DNA of 64,000 nucleotides from Pseudomonadota bacterium (GTDB lineage: Bacteria; Pseudomonadota; Alphaproteobacteria; Sphingomonadales; Sphingomonadaceae). The notes beneath the pieces were generated by a model, which saw nothing but the letters and a program-made list of their open reading frames with translations, was not told the DNA's origin and made no database searches. The position numbers and the translations under genes are program-made. The stretch spans positions 124,001 to 188,000 of the forward strand of contig JAEWEY010000001.1 in NCBI GenBank assembly GCA_023389105.1, written 5' to 3'. Shown one piece after another: positions 18,822 through 26,262 of the stretch; the first letter of the stretch is position 1; each line of letters opens with the position of its first letter.

Positions 18822-19108
18822 GCGAGGGGCTTCTCCGCCGGGGCAGCAACGGGCTCTGGCGTCAGCGCGGCGATCCGGTTCCGCTCCATTGCATCGACAC
18901 GGCGGTCAAGCGACCAAATCCGAGCGCGCAGAATCAGCCAGGTCGGAAGGAATCCGACCAGGAAGATGATCAGCATGAGGACCGGTAGTTTGACATCGGC
19001 CTGAATATCGCCCCAGAGATTGAGGGTGACGGCGGTCCAGTTGCGACTTGCGAAGAGCGCGACCAGCACCGCGATCAGGACCCAGAATAGGGTCTTCAGA
19101 AATTGCAT
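18818..19108 (-). CDS. LapA-domain (DUF1049) membrane protein
   Basis: A 96-residue inner-membrane protein with two hydrophobic helices (about 3-22 and 40-62) around a short loop containing SRNWTAVTLNLWG, followed by a charged helix beginning LRARIWSLDRRVDAMER. This is the LapA/YciS pattern; family members assist lipopolysaccharide assembly in enterics. In alphaproteobacteria it usually follows ihfB. Here it heads an operon on the opposite strand. Confidence 0.85.
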   Translation of the reverse strand: MQFLKTLFWVLIAVLVALFASRNWTAVTLNLWGDIQADVKLPVLMLIIFLVGFLPTWLILRARIWSLDRRVDAMERNRIAALTPEPVAAPAEKPLA

Positions 19109-19259
19109 GGTGGGTCATTTAGGCCAGCCGTGCGTTGAAGGCCAGCCGCGAGGCATTCCACCGCGCAGGCGAGTCGCTTCGTCGCAAGCGAGCAATCGCG
19201 GCGTTGAGAGGGCGAGGCCCCACAGCCACAACCATTTCCGGGTGGGGAGAAGAGTAGTT

Positions 19260-20546
19260 TTGCAAAAGGCACATAAGTACGGTCTCGGCGCGTTCGTGCT
19301 GTTGATGGGCGCGTCGCTGCTGGCGATGCGGCCGCATCCGGCCGAACCAGTTTCGCCAAAGCCCACCGCGGCCCACCTCAAGCTTGCAGCTCTCTCGACC
19401 GATGCGCGGCGCGATGTCGACTATCGCCTGCTGGACGCGCGTCTTCGCCAGCTGATCACCAAGCCGACGATGGTCGGCCTGGCGGTTGGCGTCGTTGAGA
19501 ACGGCCGAATCACCTTCCTGAAGGGCTACGGCGAAACCGCCGCCGGCTCGGGCGATCCCGTTACGCCGGAAACCGTGTTTCGCTGGGCGTCCTGCTCGAA
19601 GGGGGTTGCGGCGACAATGGTCGCCAAGCTCGCGGAGCAGGGCAAGCTGGACCTCAACGCTCCGGTCGCGAATTACGCCCCGGACTTGAAGCTGCCGGCA
19701 GGCAACGAATATCGCGCCACCGTCGGCGACGTGCTCTCCCACCGCGTCGGCCTCTATCGCAATGCCTTCGACAACAAGCTCGAAGAGGGGCAGGATCCGA
19801 GCATGCTGCGCGCATCGCTGTCGCAGCTCAACGCCACCTGCCAGCCCGGTACTTGCTGGTCGTACCAGAACATTGCTTATGATTCTTCGAGCGAGATCGT
19901 CTCGCGGCTTACCGGCATGCCGTACGAGCAGGCGGTGAAGCGCATGCTCTTCGATCCGATCGGCATGACGAGCGGCAGCGTCTCGATGAACGGCCTGCTG
20001 TCGAACAAGAGCTGGGCGCGCCCGCACAGCGTCGGCCGGCGCGAGCTGCCGATGGTCGATACCTATTACAAGGTACCCGGCGCCGGCGGCATCAACAGCA
20101 ACATCAAGGACATGTCGCTCTGGATGCTCGCGCAGATGGGCGAAATGCCGGACGTCGTCGACAACAAGGTGCTCGACACCATTCATGCACCCTATGTCGT
20201 CACTCCCACCGAACGGGGGCGGCTGCGCAAGTTCCTCGAGCGACTAGGCACCGCCTGGTACGGCTATGGCTGGCGGAGTTACGATTATGCGGGACACCAC
20301 ATTGTCGGGCATCGCGGCGGCATAAACGGCTATCGCTCGCTGATTTTGTTTGATCCCGCGAAGAAGAGCGGCGTCGTCGCTCTGTGGAACAGCAATACCA
20401 GCCAGCCTGGGGGCGTCGAGTTCGAGGTGATGGACATGCTCTATCACCTCCCGTTTCGCGATTGGCTCGAACTGAACAAGAGTCCTGCGCAGTCGGTTGC
20501 AGCAGTGGATGCCGAACCCGAAAACGGCGGTGGCGACCGCTCGTAG
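19260..20546 (+). CDS. Class C beta-lactamase-fold serine hydrolase
   Basis: A 428-residue penicillin-binding/beta-lactamase-fold hydrolase with an N-terminal membrane or signal helix (about 8-23). Catalytic motifs are S111-x-x-K114 (ASCSKG), Y202-Q-N and HRGGINGYRS near the C terminus. Substrates could be D-amino peptides, esters or beta-lactams; sequence alone does not decide. The TTG at 19260 is preferred to the upstream extension back to 19020, which would run through lapA antisense, and a GGAGA lies 9 bases before it. Strands change at both ends. Confidence 0.85.
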   Translation: MQKAHKYGLGAFVLLMGASLLAMRPHPAEPVSPKPTAAHLKLAALSTDARRDVDYRLLDARLRQLITKPTMVGLAVGVVENGRITFLKGYGETAAGSGDPVTPETVFRWASCSKGVAATMVAKLAEQGKLDLNAPVANYAPDLKLPAGNEYRATVGDVLSHRVGLYRNAFDNKLEEGQDPSMLRASLSQLNATCQPGTCWSYQNIAYDSSSEIVSRLTGMPYEQAVKRMLFDPIGMTSGSVSMNGLLSNKSWARPHSVGRRELPMVDTYYKVPGAGGINSNIKDMSLWMLAQMGEMPDVVDNKVLDTIHAPYVVTPTERGRLRKFLERLGTAWYGYGWRSYDYAGHHIVGHRGGINGYRSLILFDPAKKSGVVALWNSNTSQPGGVEFEVMDMLYHLPFRDWLELNKSPAQSVAAVDAEPENGGGDRS

Positions 20547-20547
20547 C

Positions 20548-21045
20548 CTAGCTGCCGAGCCGTCTTTGAATGGCCGCTACCCGCGCGGCCTGCCGAGTTC
20601 CGATAGCCACGACGACATCCGCGGCCTGCTTGATGGCTTCGAAATCAGCGGGCGCGATCCCGCCCTTGTTTTGCAGCGCATTCGCCGCAATCGCATCGAT
20701 ATCGCCCGCCGCGCGGGCCGCTGGCTCGCGAGCGGCAACCGCCGCGCTTAAAGCCTGCTGGGCAGCGATCCAGCTCTCGCTGCGTGGGGCACCTGCAGTG
20801 GCCGCTAATCGTTCAGCCTGGTCGGCCGCCTTATCGAATGCGCCGCTTCCGCCCCGTGCCTGACCGACCAGCGCGGCAAGCCTGTCAGCCAGCTCGGACG
20901 ATACCGGCTTGTCGTTCAGTGGCCGCGCAACCGGGAAACGCGGATCGATCGTCTCGGCAGCACGCGGCTGCAGGGACGGGTAGGGACCGCCCGGTGCGCT
21001 GCAGGCAGTTACGATTAGGATCGGCGAAAGGATTACACGGCGCAT
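20548..21045 (-). CDS. Putative lipoprotein, helical
   Basis: A 165-residue protein with a short signal peptide and a lipobox-like ILIVTAC, so the mature N terminus would be C15 with lipid attached. The rest is alanine-rich and probably helical (LADRLAALVGQARGG, AAQQALSAAVAARE). No domain is recognised. It is convergent with the serine hydrolase, one base apart. Confidence 0.68.
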   Translation of the reverse strand: MRRVILSPILIVTACSAPGGPYPSLQPRAAETIDPRFPVARPLNDKPVSSELADRLAALVGQARGGSGAFDKAADQAERLAATAGAPRSESWIAAQQALSAAVAAREPAARAAGDIDAIAANALQNKGGIAPADFEAIKQAADVVVAIGTRQAARVAAIQRRLGS

Positions 21046-21095
21046 CGGCGCCGATGTCTAAATGCCCCGCTGTCACCTGACAATGAATTGGAGCG

Positions 21096-22280
21096 TTACT
21101 CGCCTAGCCGAGGCTTCCAAAGCACCGGCGCGTACGCCACGAGGAAGAGCAAGAGGGCGGCGCCCCAAGCCGAACCCGCAACGTCGACTCCGACCCGATA
21201 ATCGATCAGTGCGAGCGAGGCGCTGACGCGCAACACTGCGCCAACGGTGACGAGAACATACAGCGTGATCGTGGCGGCGTTCGCCTTAAGCTCTCTTGCG
21301 GTGTGGCCGAGACTGGCGCGGGTCATCACCGCCAGGATCATCGTCGCCATCGCGCCCGCCGTCAGCGCGTGAACAGCCGCGCTACGCGGAACGTAGTTCA
21401 TCAAGCTCAAGCCGAGCAAAGTCAGTCCGATGGGCAGCCACGCGTAACCGACGTGCAGGATGAAAACGAGCGGATCCGCAAACGTCCTAATACCGCTCCA
21501 CCGGGCCAGTCTCACGGCCTGCAGGACCGCCGCGAGCAGAACCAGCATGCCGGTCGGTGTTTCTGCCGGACCACTCAGCCAGGCGAGTAGCGCGATTGCC
21601 GTGGTGCCGACTACGGCCATGTCGAATTTACCAGGCTGGGTCGGCAGATTGTCACGGCGGTCGCGCTTCACCATCCAGTTGCGGGTGAACGAGGGAATAA
21701 TCCGTCCCCCGATCAGCGAGATGAGCAGCACGACGACCGCAATTGCCATCTGCCACCCAAGATCACTCGATGAGATCATCCCCGCCACGGCGAGATAATC
21801 GAAGGCGTCGGCGACAGCGAATAGCAGGACCATGCCAACGACTGGCGTGTTGCGATTGTTTGCCGAAAGCACCTCACGCGCGGCGAGCAGGCCCAAGGTC
21901 AGAAAGAAGCCGACGTCGAGAATGGCGCAGGGCCACAGACCGGTGAAGGTTGAGAATAGCAGCGCCAACCGCGCCGCGACCCATAGGCCGAACAATCCGG
22001 CGAGCGGCCGCCCGGCAATTGGCAGCCGACCGGTCCAGTTCGGGATTGCTGTCAGCAGGAAGCCGGCAATCACTGCTCCCACGAAGCCGAACAGCATTTC
22101 GTGCCGGTGCCAAGCCAACGCACCAATGGCGGCGGGGATGGTGATAACTCCCGTCAACGACAGCAACCAAATAGTGAGAGCTATTAGAGCCCAAGCGGGT
22201 CCGCCGAAGAAGAATGGGCGAAAACCGCCGCGAAAAAATGGATGCGCCGCCGCCATCCGCCGCCGCCGCAACGCGAGCAT
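21096..22280 (-). CDS. NnrS family membrane protein
   Basis: A haem- and copper-associated polytopic membrane protein of about 394 residues with about 12 helices, linked in other bacteria to nitric-oxide and nitrosative stress. Diagnostic pieces are HPFFRGGFRPFFFGG, ALAWHRHEMLFGFVGAVIAGFLLTA, NWTGRLPIAG and the late AGAMATMILAVMTRASLGHTAREL. No denitrification genes are adjacent. Possible starts are 22325, 22280 and 22256. 22280 is used because GGTGAG lies just before it and it keeps the basic LALRRRR anchor. Confidence 0.85.
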   Translation of the reverse strand: MLALRRRRMAAAHPFFRGGFRPFFFGGPAWALIALTIWLLSLTGVITIPAAIGALAWHRHEMLFGFVGAVIAGFLLTAIPNWTGRLPIAGRPLAGLFGLWVAARLALLFSTFTGLWPCAILDVGFFLTLGLLAAREVLSANNRNTPVVGMVLLFAVADAFDYLAVAGMISSSDLGWQMAIAVVVLLISLIGGRIIPSFTRNWMVKRDRRDNLPTQPGKFDMAVVGTTAIALLAWLSGPAETPTGMLVLLAAVLQAVRLARWSGIRTFADPLVFILHVGYAWLPIGLTLLGLSLMNYVPRSAAVHALTAGAMATMILAVMTRASLGHTARELKANAATITLYVLVTVGAVLRVSASLALIDYRVGVDVAGSAWGAALLLFLVAYAPVLWKPRLGE

Positions 22281-22400
22281 TTGCTCACCGCGCGTCACCG
22301 TCCCGCTCGATCGTAGCACTGGCATGCCCGGGCACTAATCGGAGCCCATGCGGACACCCAATACGTAGAACCCCTGAACAGGCTAAAGGGGAAGAGAAAA

Positions 22401-22477
22401 TGGCGCGCCCGGAACGATTCGAACGTCCGACCCTCAGATTCGTAGTCTGATGCTCTATCCAGCTGAGCTACGGGCGC
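22401..22477 (-). tRNA. tRNA-Arg(ACG)
   Basis: A 77-base tRNA with encoded CCA. The acceptor GCGCCCG pairs with CGGGCGC, the D arm is AGCTCAGCTGGATAGAGC, the anticodon loop CTACGAA gives ACG (A34 is normally changed to inosine to read CGN codons), and the T loop is TTCGAAT. A second arginine tRNA (CCU) lies at 42335. Confidence 0.96.
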
Positions 22478-22568
22478 GCGGGGTGCCGGAAACCGGCAGG
22501 GGCGCGACATAGGAGAGGGTTTGGATTGGCGCAACCCTCATCATCTAAGGGGTCGCGCGAAGCGAGAC

Positions 22569-22745
22569 TTAGCTGGCGATCGCAATGTCAGGAGCGAACA
22601 CGGGACTAGGGCAGGCGACCGCCCGTTGAGCAAAATCTTCGGCCAGCTTGCTGTGCCAGGCGCGCGCCGTCTCGGTCATCGCCCGCTGCGCCGCCATCCG
22701 CTCTTCAACCGCCCGGCGGCGATAATAACGCTCGTTGGACTCCAC
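22569..22745 (-). CDS. Small basic hypothetical protein, 58 residues
   Basis: An arginine- and alanine-rich helical protein beginning ESNERYYRRRAVEERMAAQR, with a HSKLAEDFAQRA segment. Similar small proteins are common in sphingomonads, but no function is known. The GTG at 22745 is preferred to a TTG at 22796 because GGAGGGG lies just upstream. A CTAA-N7-TTAA CtrA-like box sits 44 bases before the start, which hints at cell-cycle control. Confidence 0.62.
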   Translation of the reverse strand: MESNERYYRRRAVEERMAAQRAMTETARAWHSKLAEDFAQRAVACPSPVFAPDIAIAS

Positions 22746-22788
22746 TTGCCCCTCCGCTCCGCACCGGCAGACCATCGCCCGCGAATGG

Positions 22789-22803
22789 CTAAGCAATGGT
22801 TAA
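22789..22803 (-). promoter_or_regulatory. CtrA-like box, one mismatch
   Basis: CTAA-GCAATGG-TTAA differs by one base from the TTAA-N7-TTAA box bound by phosphorylated CtrA in alphaproteobacteria. It lies 44 bases upstream of the small gene starting at 22745 and about 180 bases upstream of the divergent zinc-ribbon gene at 22982. A second, perfect box occurs at 23958. Confidence 0.4.
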
Positions 22804-22981
22804 TATCCACAAGCCGGAAAAACCGATTGTCGCGCTGCCGAAACGGTTCCCCGCGGTTCGTCCCGAGTTGAAACAGGTGCGTGTCGCCAGAGTGACACCC
22901 AGGGCGCAAACACGGATCGTCGATGAAACCTAACGATTCGACGCTCGTTGATGGTTCGAAATGGTTTCGAAGGAACACACG

Positions 22982-23236
22982 ATGCTTAGTCCGATCGAGT
23001 CTCGCCGGCCGGCATTCAACCCGAGTTCGCGTGGATATCACGCAGTCTATCACGACGGTGAAGTGAATCACTGTCCCGGCTGCGGGCGCACGCATTGGAT
23101 CATTGGCCGCTTGTCCGCCGAATGCGCCTTCTGCTCCACCGCGTTGCCGCTAAAGGATGCGCTCACCAGCGGTCCGGCATCGGCGCCGGTCTTCTGGAGC
23201 GGAACGCGGCGGACCTATACCGACCTCGCCGCCTAG
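22982..23236 (+). CDS. Zinc-ribbon-like small protein
   Basis: An 84-residue protein with two Cys pairs spaced like a zinc ribbon: CPGCGR (about residues 32-37) and CAFC (about 49-52), around THWIIGRLSAE. The N-terminal SRGYHAVYHDGEVNH and the C-terminal VFWSGTRRTYTDL look like a sphingomonad-specific family. The role is unknown. ATG at 22982 has GAAGGA 7 bases upstream, which favours it over 22961. Confidence 0.7.
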   Translation: MLSPIESRRPAFNPSSRGYHAVYHDGEVNHCPGCGRTHWIIGRLSAECAFCSTALPLKDALTSGPASAPVFWSGTRRTYTDLAA

Positions 23237-23291
23237 GGCCCCGTTAAATTACCGATATTCGCGTCATGCGTCCGGGTATATACTCGGGCGC

Positions 23292-23633
23292 GTGAAGCGA
23301 ATCTGGCTCTCCGTAACCGTTGTCCTGATCGCGTCTCCGGCAGTCGCGGGCGGCGCGTCGGATTTCATGCTCGTCAACGGCACCAGTGTGCCGCTGGCCG
23401 ATCTTTCAATCACCCGGGCGGGCTCGTCGGACTGGAAGCCGCTGGGCCCAGCACCGTCGGCAGGGGCGCGGACCTCGCTGAAGTTCAAGGATACGGATTG
23501 CGCGTTCGATATTCGCGCCAACGTTCAGGGAGCCGGGCAGACGACCTGGACAGGCGTCAATCTGTGCGGCGCGAAATCCGTGACACTGAACCGCGACGGG
23601 TCGGCAGGCGCGTGGGTCGATTACGACCAGTGA
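23292..23633 (+). CDS. Exported small protein with one Cys pair
   Basis: A 113-residue secreted protein. A signal peptide (KRIWLSVTVVLIASPAVAGG) precedes a beta-rich domain with two cysteines (TDCAFDIRAN and GVNLCGAKSVTL) that could form a disulfide. FMLVNGTSVPLADLSIT and the aromatic SSDWKPLG are typical of periplasmic sphingomonad hypotheticals. GTG at 23292 is chosen because the signal peptide begins there. The upstream region has TATACT, a possible -10. Its 3' end overlaps the convergent membrane gene by 77 bases. Confidence 0.7.
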   Translation: MKRIWLSVTVVLIASPAVAGGASDFMLVNGTSVPLADLSITRAGSSDWKPLGPAPSAGARTSLKFKDTDCAFDIRANVQGAGQTTWTGVNLCGAKSVTLNRDGSAGAWVDYDQ

Positions 23634-23898
23634 CATCGTGACGGCGTAACGGGGCTCGCTGGGATGCCGTCGTCATCACCGGCTCTGCCGGACGAACGCT
23701 GTCCAGCAACTTCCCTCCGGCAATGAAGACGACGCCCGTGCAAGCCAGAGCCAGCATCCACCCGCCATATCCCGGATAGGCGTCGAGGTAGAGCCGGCCG
23801 CGCTCCACCGCGCCGAGCGCAATGGCATAGATCACCAGCCACGCTTCCGTGCGTGTCTTGATCTGGAAGAGGCGACCGATCTTTTTCAGCATATCCAT
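23557..23898 (-). CDS. Small inner-membrane protein
   Basis: A 113-residue protein with two hydrophobic helices: EAWLVIYAIALGAVERG (about 18-34) and GGWMLALACTGVVFIAGG (about 45-62). A basic N terminus (LKKIGRLFQIKTR) precedes them and a very basic, low-complexity tail follows. The tail is the part that overlaps the exported-protein gene, so it may be poorly conserved. A perfect TTAA-N7-TTAA box lies 60 bases upstream. The function is unknown. Confidence 0.65.
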   Translation of the reverse strand: MDMLKKIGRLFQIKTRTEAWLVIYAIALGAVERGRLYLDAYPGYGGWMLALACTGVVFIAGGKLLDSVRPAEPVMTTASQRAPLRRHDVTGRNRPTRLPTRRGSVSRISRRTD

Positions 23899-23957
23899 CG
23901 TTAACGGTTGAACGCCGCAACGACGGTTTTGAGCCGGAAATTTCTTACTGGATAGCG

Positions 23958-23972
23958 TTAAAATCGAATTAA
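23958..23972 (-). promoter_or_regulatory. Perfect CtrA-type box
   Basis: TTAA-AATCGAA-TTAA matches the alphaproteobacterial CtrA recognition box exactly. It lies 60 bases upstream of the small membrane gene that starts at 23898. On the same strand a GGAAC (23987-23983) followed after 16 bases by CGAT resembles, but does not match, an EcfG promoter and overlaps the box. Confidence 0.55.
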
Positions 23973-23991
23973 GGAGAATCCCGTTCCGGGA

Positions 23992-25242
23992 CTAAGCGAG
24001 CTCCTGCAGGGAGAGCGCGTCCAGCAACCTCAGTCGTGCCTCCACGACCTGCGCGACAAGCGCCGGCTGCTGGAGATCGGCGTGATGAATTTCGTCCGGC
24101 CAGTAACGGGTCACAATCTTCGCTAGAGCGTCCAGCTTCGCTTCATCAGCCAGAAAGCGCGGGTCGACCGTGGAGGGGTCGGCCACCACTCGCAGGCGTA
24201 GGCAAGCAGGTCCGCCACCATTGGCCATCGACTGTCGCACGTCGACGACTTCCACTCGGCGAATCGGACCGTTGCCGGCCAGGTGGCGTTGTAGCCATCC
24301 CCAGACCGCAGGAGTTTCTCGCGCCTCAGCCGGGACGACGAGCGTCGGTTCACCGTCGGGAGTCGTCAGCAGCTGGGCATTGAACAGGTAAGATCGGATC
24401 GCGTCCTCGAGCGACACTTCCGCCTCCGGCACTTCGACATATTCAAAGCCGGGCACCAACCGCTGGAGCTTGGCGACTAGCGAGTCCTTGTCCGCAAAGG
24501 CGAGTTCGTGGGCAAACAGGACCCGCTCATTCGCGACAGCAACGACGTCGTTGTGGAACGCGCCAGCTGCGATTGCCTGCTCTGACTGCTCAGCAAAGAG
24601 CGTGCGTTCGGGGTCTAGCCCATGCCGCCGAGCGATCGCCTTAGACGCTTCCAGATGCTGCCGCGCTGGATAGGCGCCACCTGAGATGCCGTAGACGAAA
24701 ACCTCGACCGCCGGTTCACTGTGGCTAGCGCAAAGCCGCATATGGTTGGCCGCCCCTTCATCGCCGAAGGCCGGAGGAACCGGAGCATGCACCGCAAATT
24801 CCGCGCCGGCGAACGCTAGCTGCAGCTGAGCGAGGGTCGCCGGCCATTCGTGGCTTCGGTGTGGCATCGTCTTTAAATTGGCGACGGTGAGGTGGCAGCG
24901 TCCGTCGGCCGTGTCCGGCGATGGCGACACGGTCGCCGCATTGGCTGCCCACATTGCCGACGCCGACATCGCGTTCGCTGCAAGCACGGGGTCTGCACCT
25001 TCAATGGTGGTGCCGAGCGCTTCCAGCCAAGTGCGGTTCGGGCGCGGGTGTGGCACGAACAGTCCCTGGGCCAAGCCCAGCGTCAGGTTCGTGCGCATTT
25101 TCTCCAGCCCCTGGAGCGCAGCAGCACGAGGTCGCGAAACTTCACCGGCGTTCCGCGCAGACGCGAGGTTGCCGAGACTAAGACCCGCATAGTTGTGGCT
25201 TGGCCCGACGATCCCATCGAAATTGATTTCACGCAGCGGCAT
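23992..25242 (-). CDS. astB: N-succinylarginine dihydrolase
   Basis: A 416-residue pentein-fold enzyme that converts N2-succinylarginine to succinylornithine, two ammonia and CO2, the second step of the arginine succinyltransferase pathway. The family start REINFDGIVGPSHNYAGLS is unmistakable, with FVPHPRPNRTWLEALG, NHMRLCASH and GGPACLRLRVV containing expected catalytic His and Cys regions. It is the last gene of the M20-astA-astB operon, four bases after astA. Confidence 0.95.
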   Translation of the reverse strand: MPLREINFDGIVGPSHNYAGLSLGNLASARNAGEVSRPRAAALQGLEKMRTNLTLGLAQGLFVPHPRPNRTWLEALGTTIEGADPVLAANAMSASAMWAANAATVSPSPDTADGRCHLTVANLKTMPHRSHEWPATLAQLQLAFAGAEFAVHAPVPPAFGDEGAANHMRLCASHSEPAVEVFVYGISGGAYPARQHLEASKAIARRHGLDPERTLFAEQSEQAIAAGAFHNDVVAVANERVLFAHELAFADKDSLVAKLQRLVPGFEYVEVPEAEVSLEDAIRSYLFNAQLLTTPDGEPTLVVPAEARETPAVWGWLQRHLAGNGPIRRVEVVDVRQSMANGGGPACLRLRVVADPSTVDPRFLADEAKLDALAKIVTRYWPDEIHHADLQQPALVAQVVEARLRLLDALSLQELA

Positions 25243-25245
25243 GGG

Positions 25246-26262
25246 TCAGCGATCCACCAGCCACACGGTATCGCCTGGCTTGGCGCCGAGCATCGCCTGC
25301 GCTTCTGCGTCGATCGAAACCTGCCCCCCGCCGCAGTCCGCGACCCGGCCGTAGCAGGCAACGAAATCCGCCAGCTGTCCGCAGGCGATCATCATCGTCT
25401 TGCCATATTCGGCCGGCTCATCGGCCAGTGTCGCCTGCGAGCATTCCCGGATCGTGCGAATGTCGTCGGTGCGCGCGGTGACGGTTGGGCCGCCGTCGAA
25501 GACGTCGACATAGCTGTCCCACACGAAACCTTCGGTCTCCAGCATCTTGAGGGCAGCGCGGCCCGTCGGGTGCGGCTGACCGATCACGGCCCGCGCACTT
25601 TCCGGAAGCATCGAGACATAGATCGGCGTTTTCGGAAACAGATCGGCGATGAATTGTGTGCCGTGCACGGCGTTGAACTCGTCGGCCTCGGGAAAGGTGA
25701 GGCCGAAGAAACGCCCGCCCAGCGCGTCCCAAAAGGGCGCATTTCCAGCCTCGTCCATCACGCCGCGCAGCTCGGCGAGCACAGTGTCGCCAAACCGTTT
25801 CCGGTGCGCCTTGATGAACAGGTAGCGCGACCGTGCCAGCAACATGCCCAGCCCGCCGGCGCGCTCCTGCGGGTGCAGGAACAGGCCGCCGACCTCACTC
25901 GACCCTTCGAGGTCGGTCGTTAAGGTCAGTGTCTGGTTGCGGAAGGTTCGGCCCAGCTCGGCGCTCTTCTGCGTGAGGGTCGAGATCAAGTAGCTGTAGA
26001 ATGGTGACTCGCTGCCGACAGCGCCGAACACCTGGCAGGTCCCAATGATCTGCTTGTCCGCGACGCGCTCCAGCATGAAGATATACAGGTCGTCGCCCGG
26101 TGTATTGCCCGCCCGGTCGAACCCCGCGGCGCTCCGCGCAAGCTTTCGCTCTAGAGTAGCCTTTTCGGCAGGCAGATTGGTGAAGCCGCCACCCGTGAGT
26201 TTCGACAGATTGTAAAAGGCGCGCAGGTCGCTTTTGCGGGCTGCTCGGATCCGGCAGCTCAT
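25246..26262 (-). CDS. astA: Arginine N-succinyltransferase
   Basis: A 338-residue acyltransferase that transfers succinyl from succinyl-CoA to the alpha-amino group of arginine. It starts with the RIRAARKSDLRAFYNLS motif, then GGFTNLPAEKATLERKL, GTCQVFGAVGSESPFYSY, EVGGLFLHPQERAGGLGMLLARSRYLF and ELRGVMDEAG, all typical of AstA. Only one astA copy is seen. It overlaps the M20 gene by four bases (ATGA) and is followed closely by astB. Confidence 0.95.
   Translation of the reverse strand: MSCRIRAARKSDLRAFYNLSKLTGGGFTNLPAEKATLERKLARSAAGFDRAGNTPGDDLYIFMLERVADKQIIGTCQVFGAVGSESPFYSYLISTLTQKSAELGRTFRNQTLTLTTDLEGSSEVGGLFLHPQERAGGLGMLLARSRYLFIKAHRKRFGDTVLAELRGVMDEAGNAPFWDALGGRFFGLTFPEADEFNAVHGTQFIADLFPKTPIYVSMLPESARAVIGQPHPTGRAALKMLETEGFVWDSYVDVFDGGPTVTARTDDIRTIRECSQATLADEPAEYGKTMMIACGQLADFVACYGRVADCGGGQVSIDAEAQAMLGAKPGDTVWLVDR

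Noticed and set aside
19020..19259. N-terminal extension of the serine hydrolase
   Set aside because: It would run through lapA antisense and lacks a signal peptide; the TTG at 19260 with an upstream GGAGA begins the membrane helix.
19119..20186. A 355-codon frame antisense to the serine hydrolase
   Set aside because: The catalytic motifs SxxK, YxN and HxG are on the plus strand; the antisense frame is a shadow.
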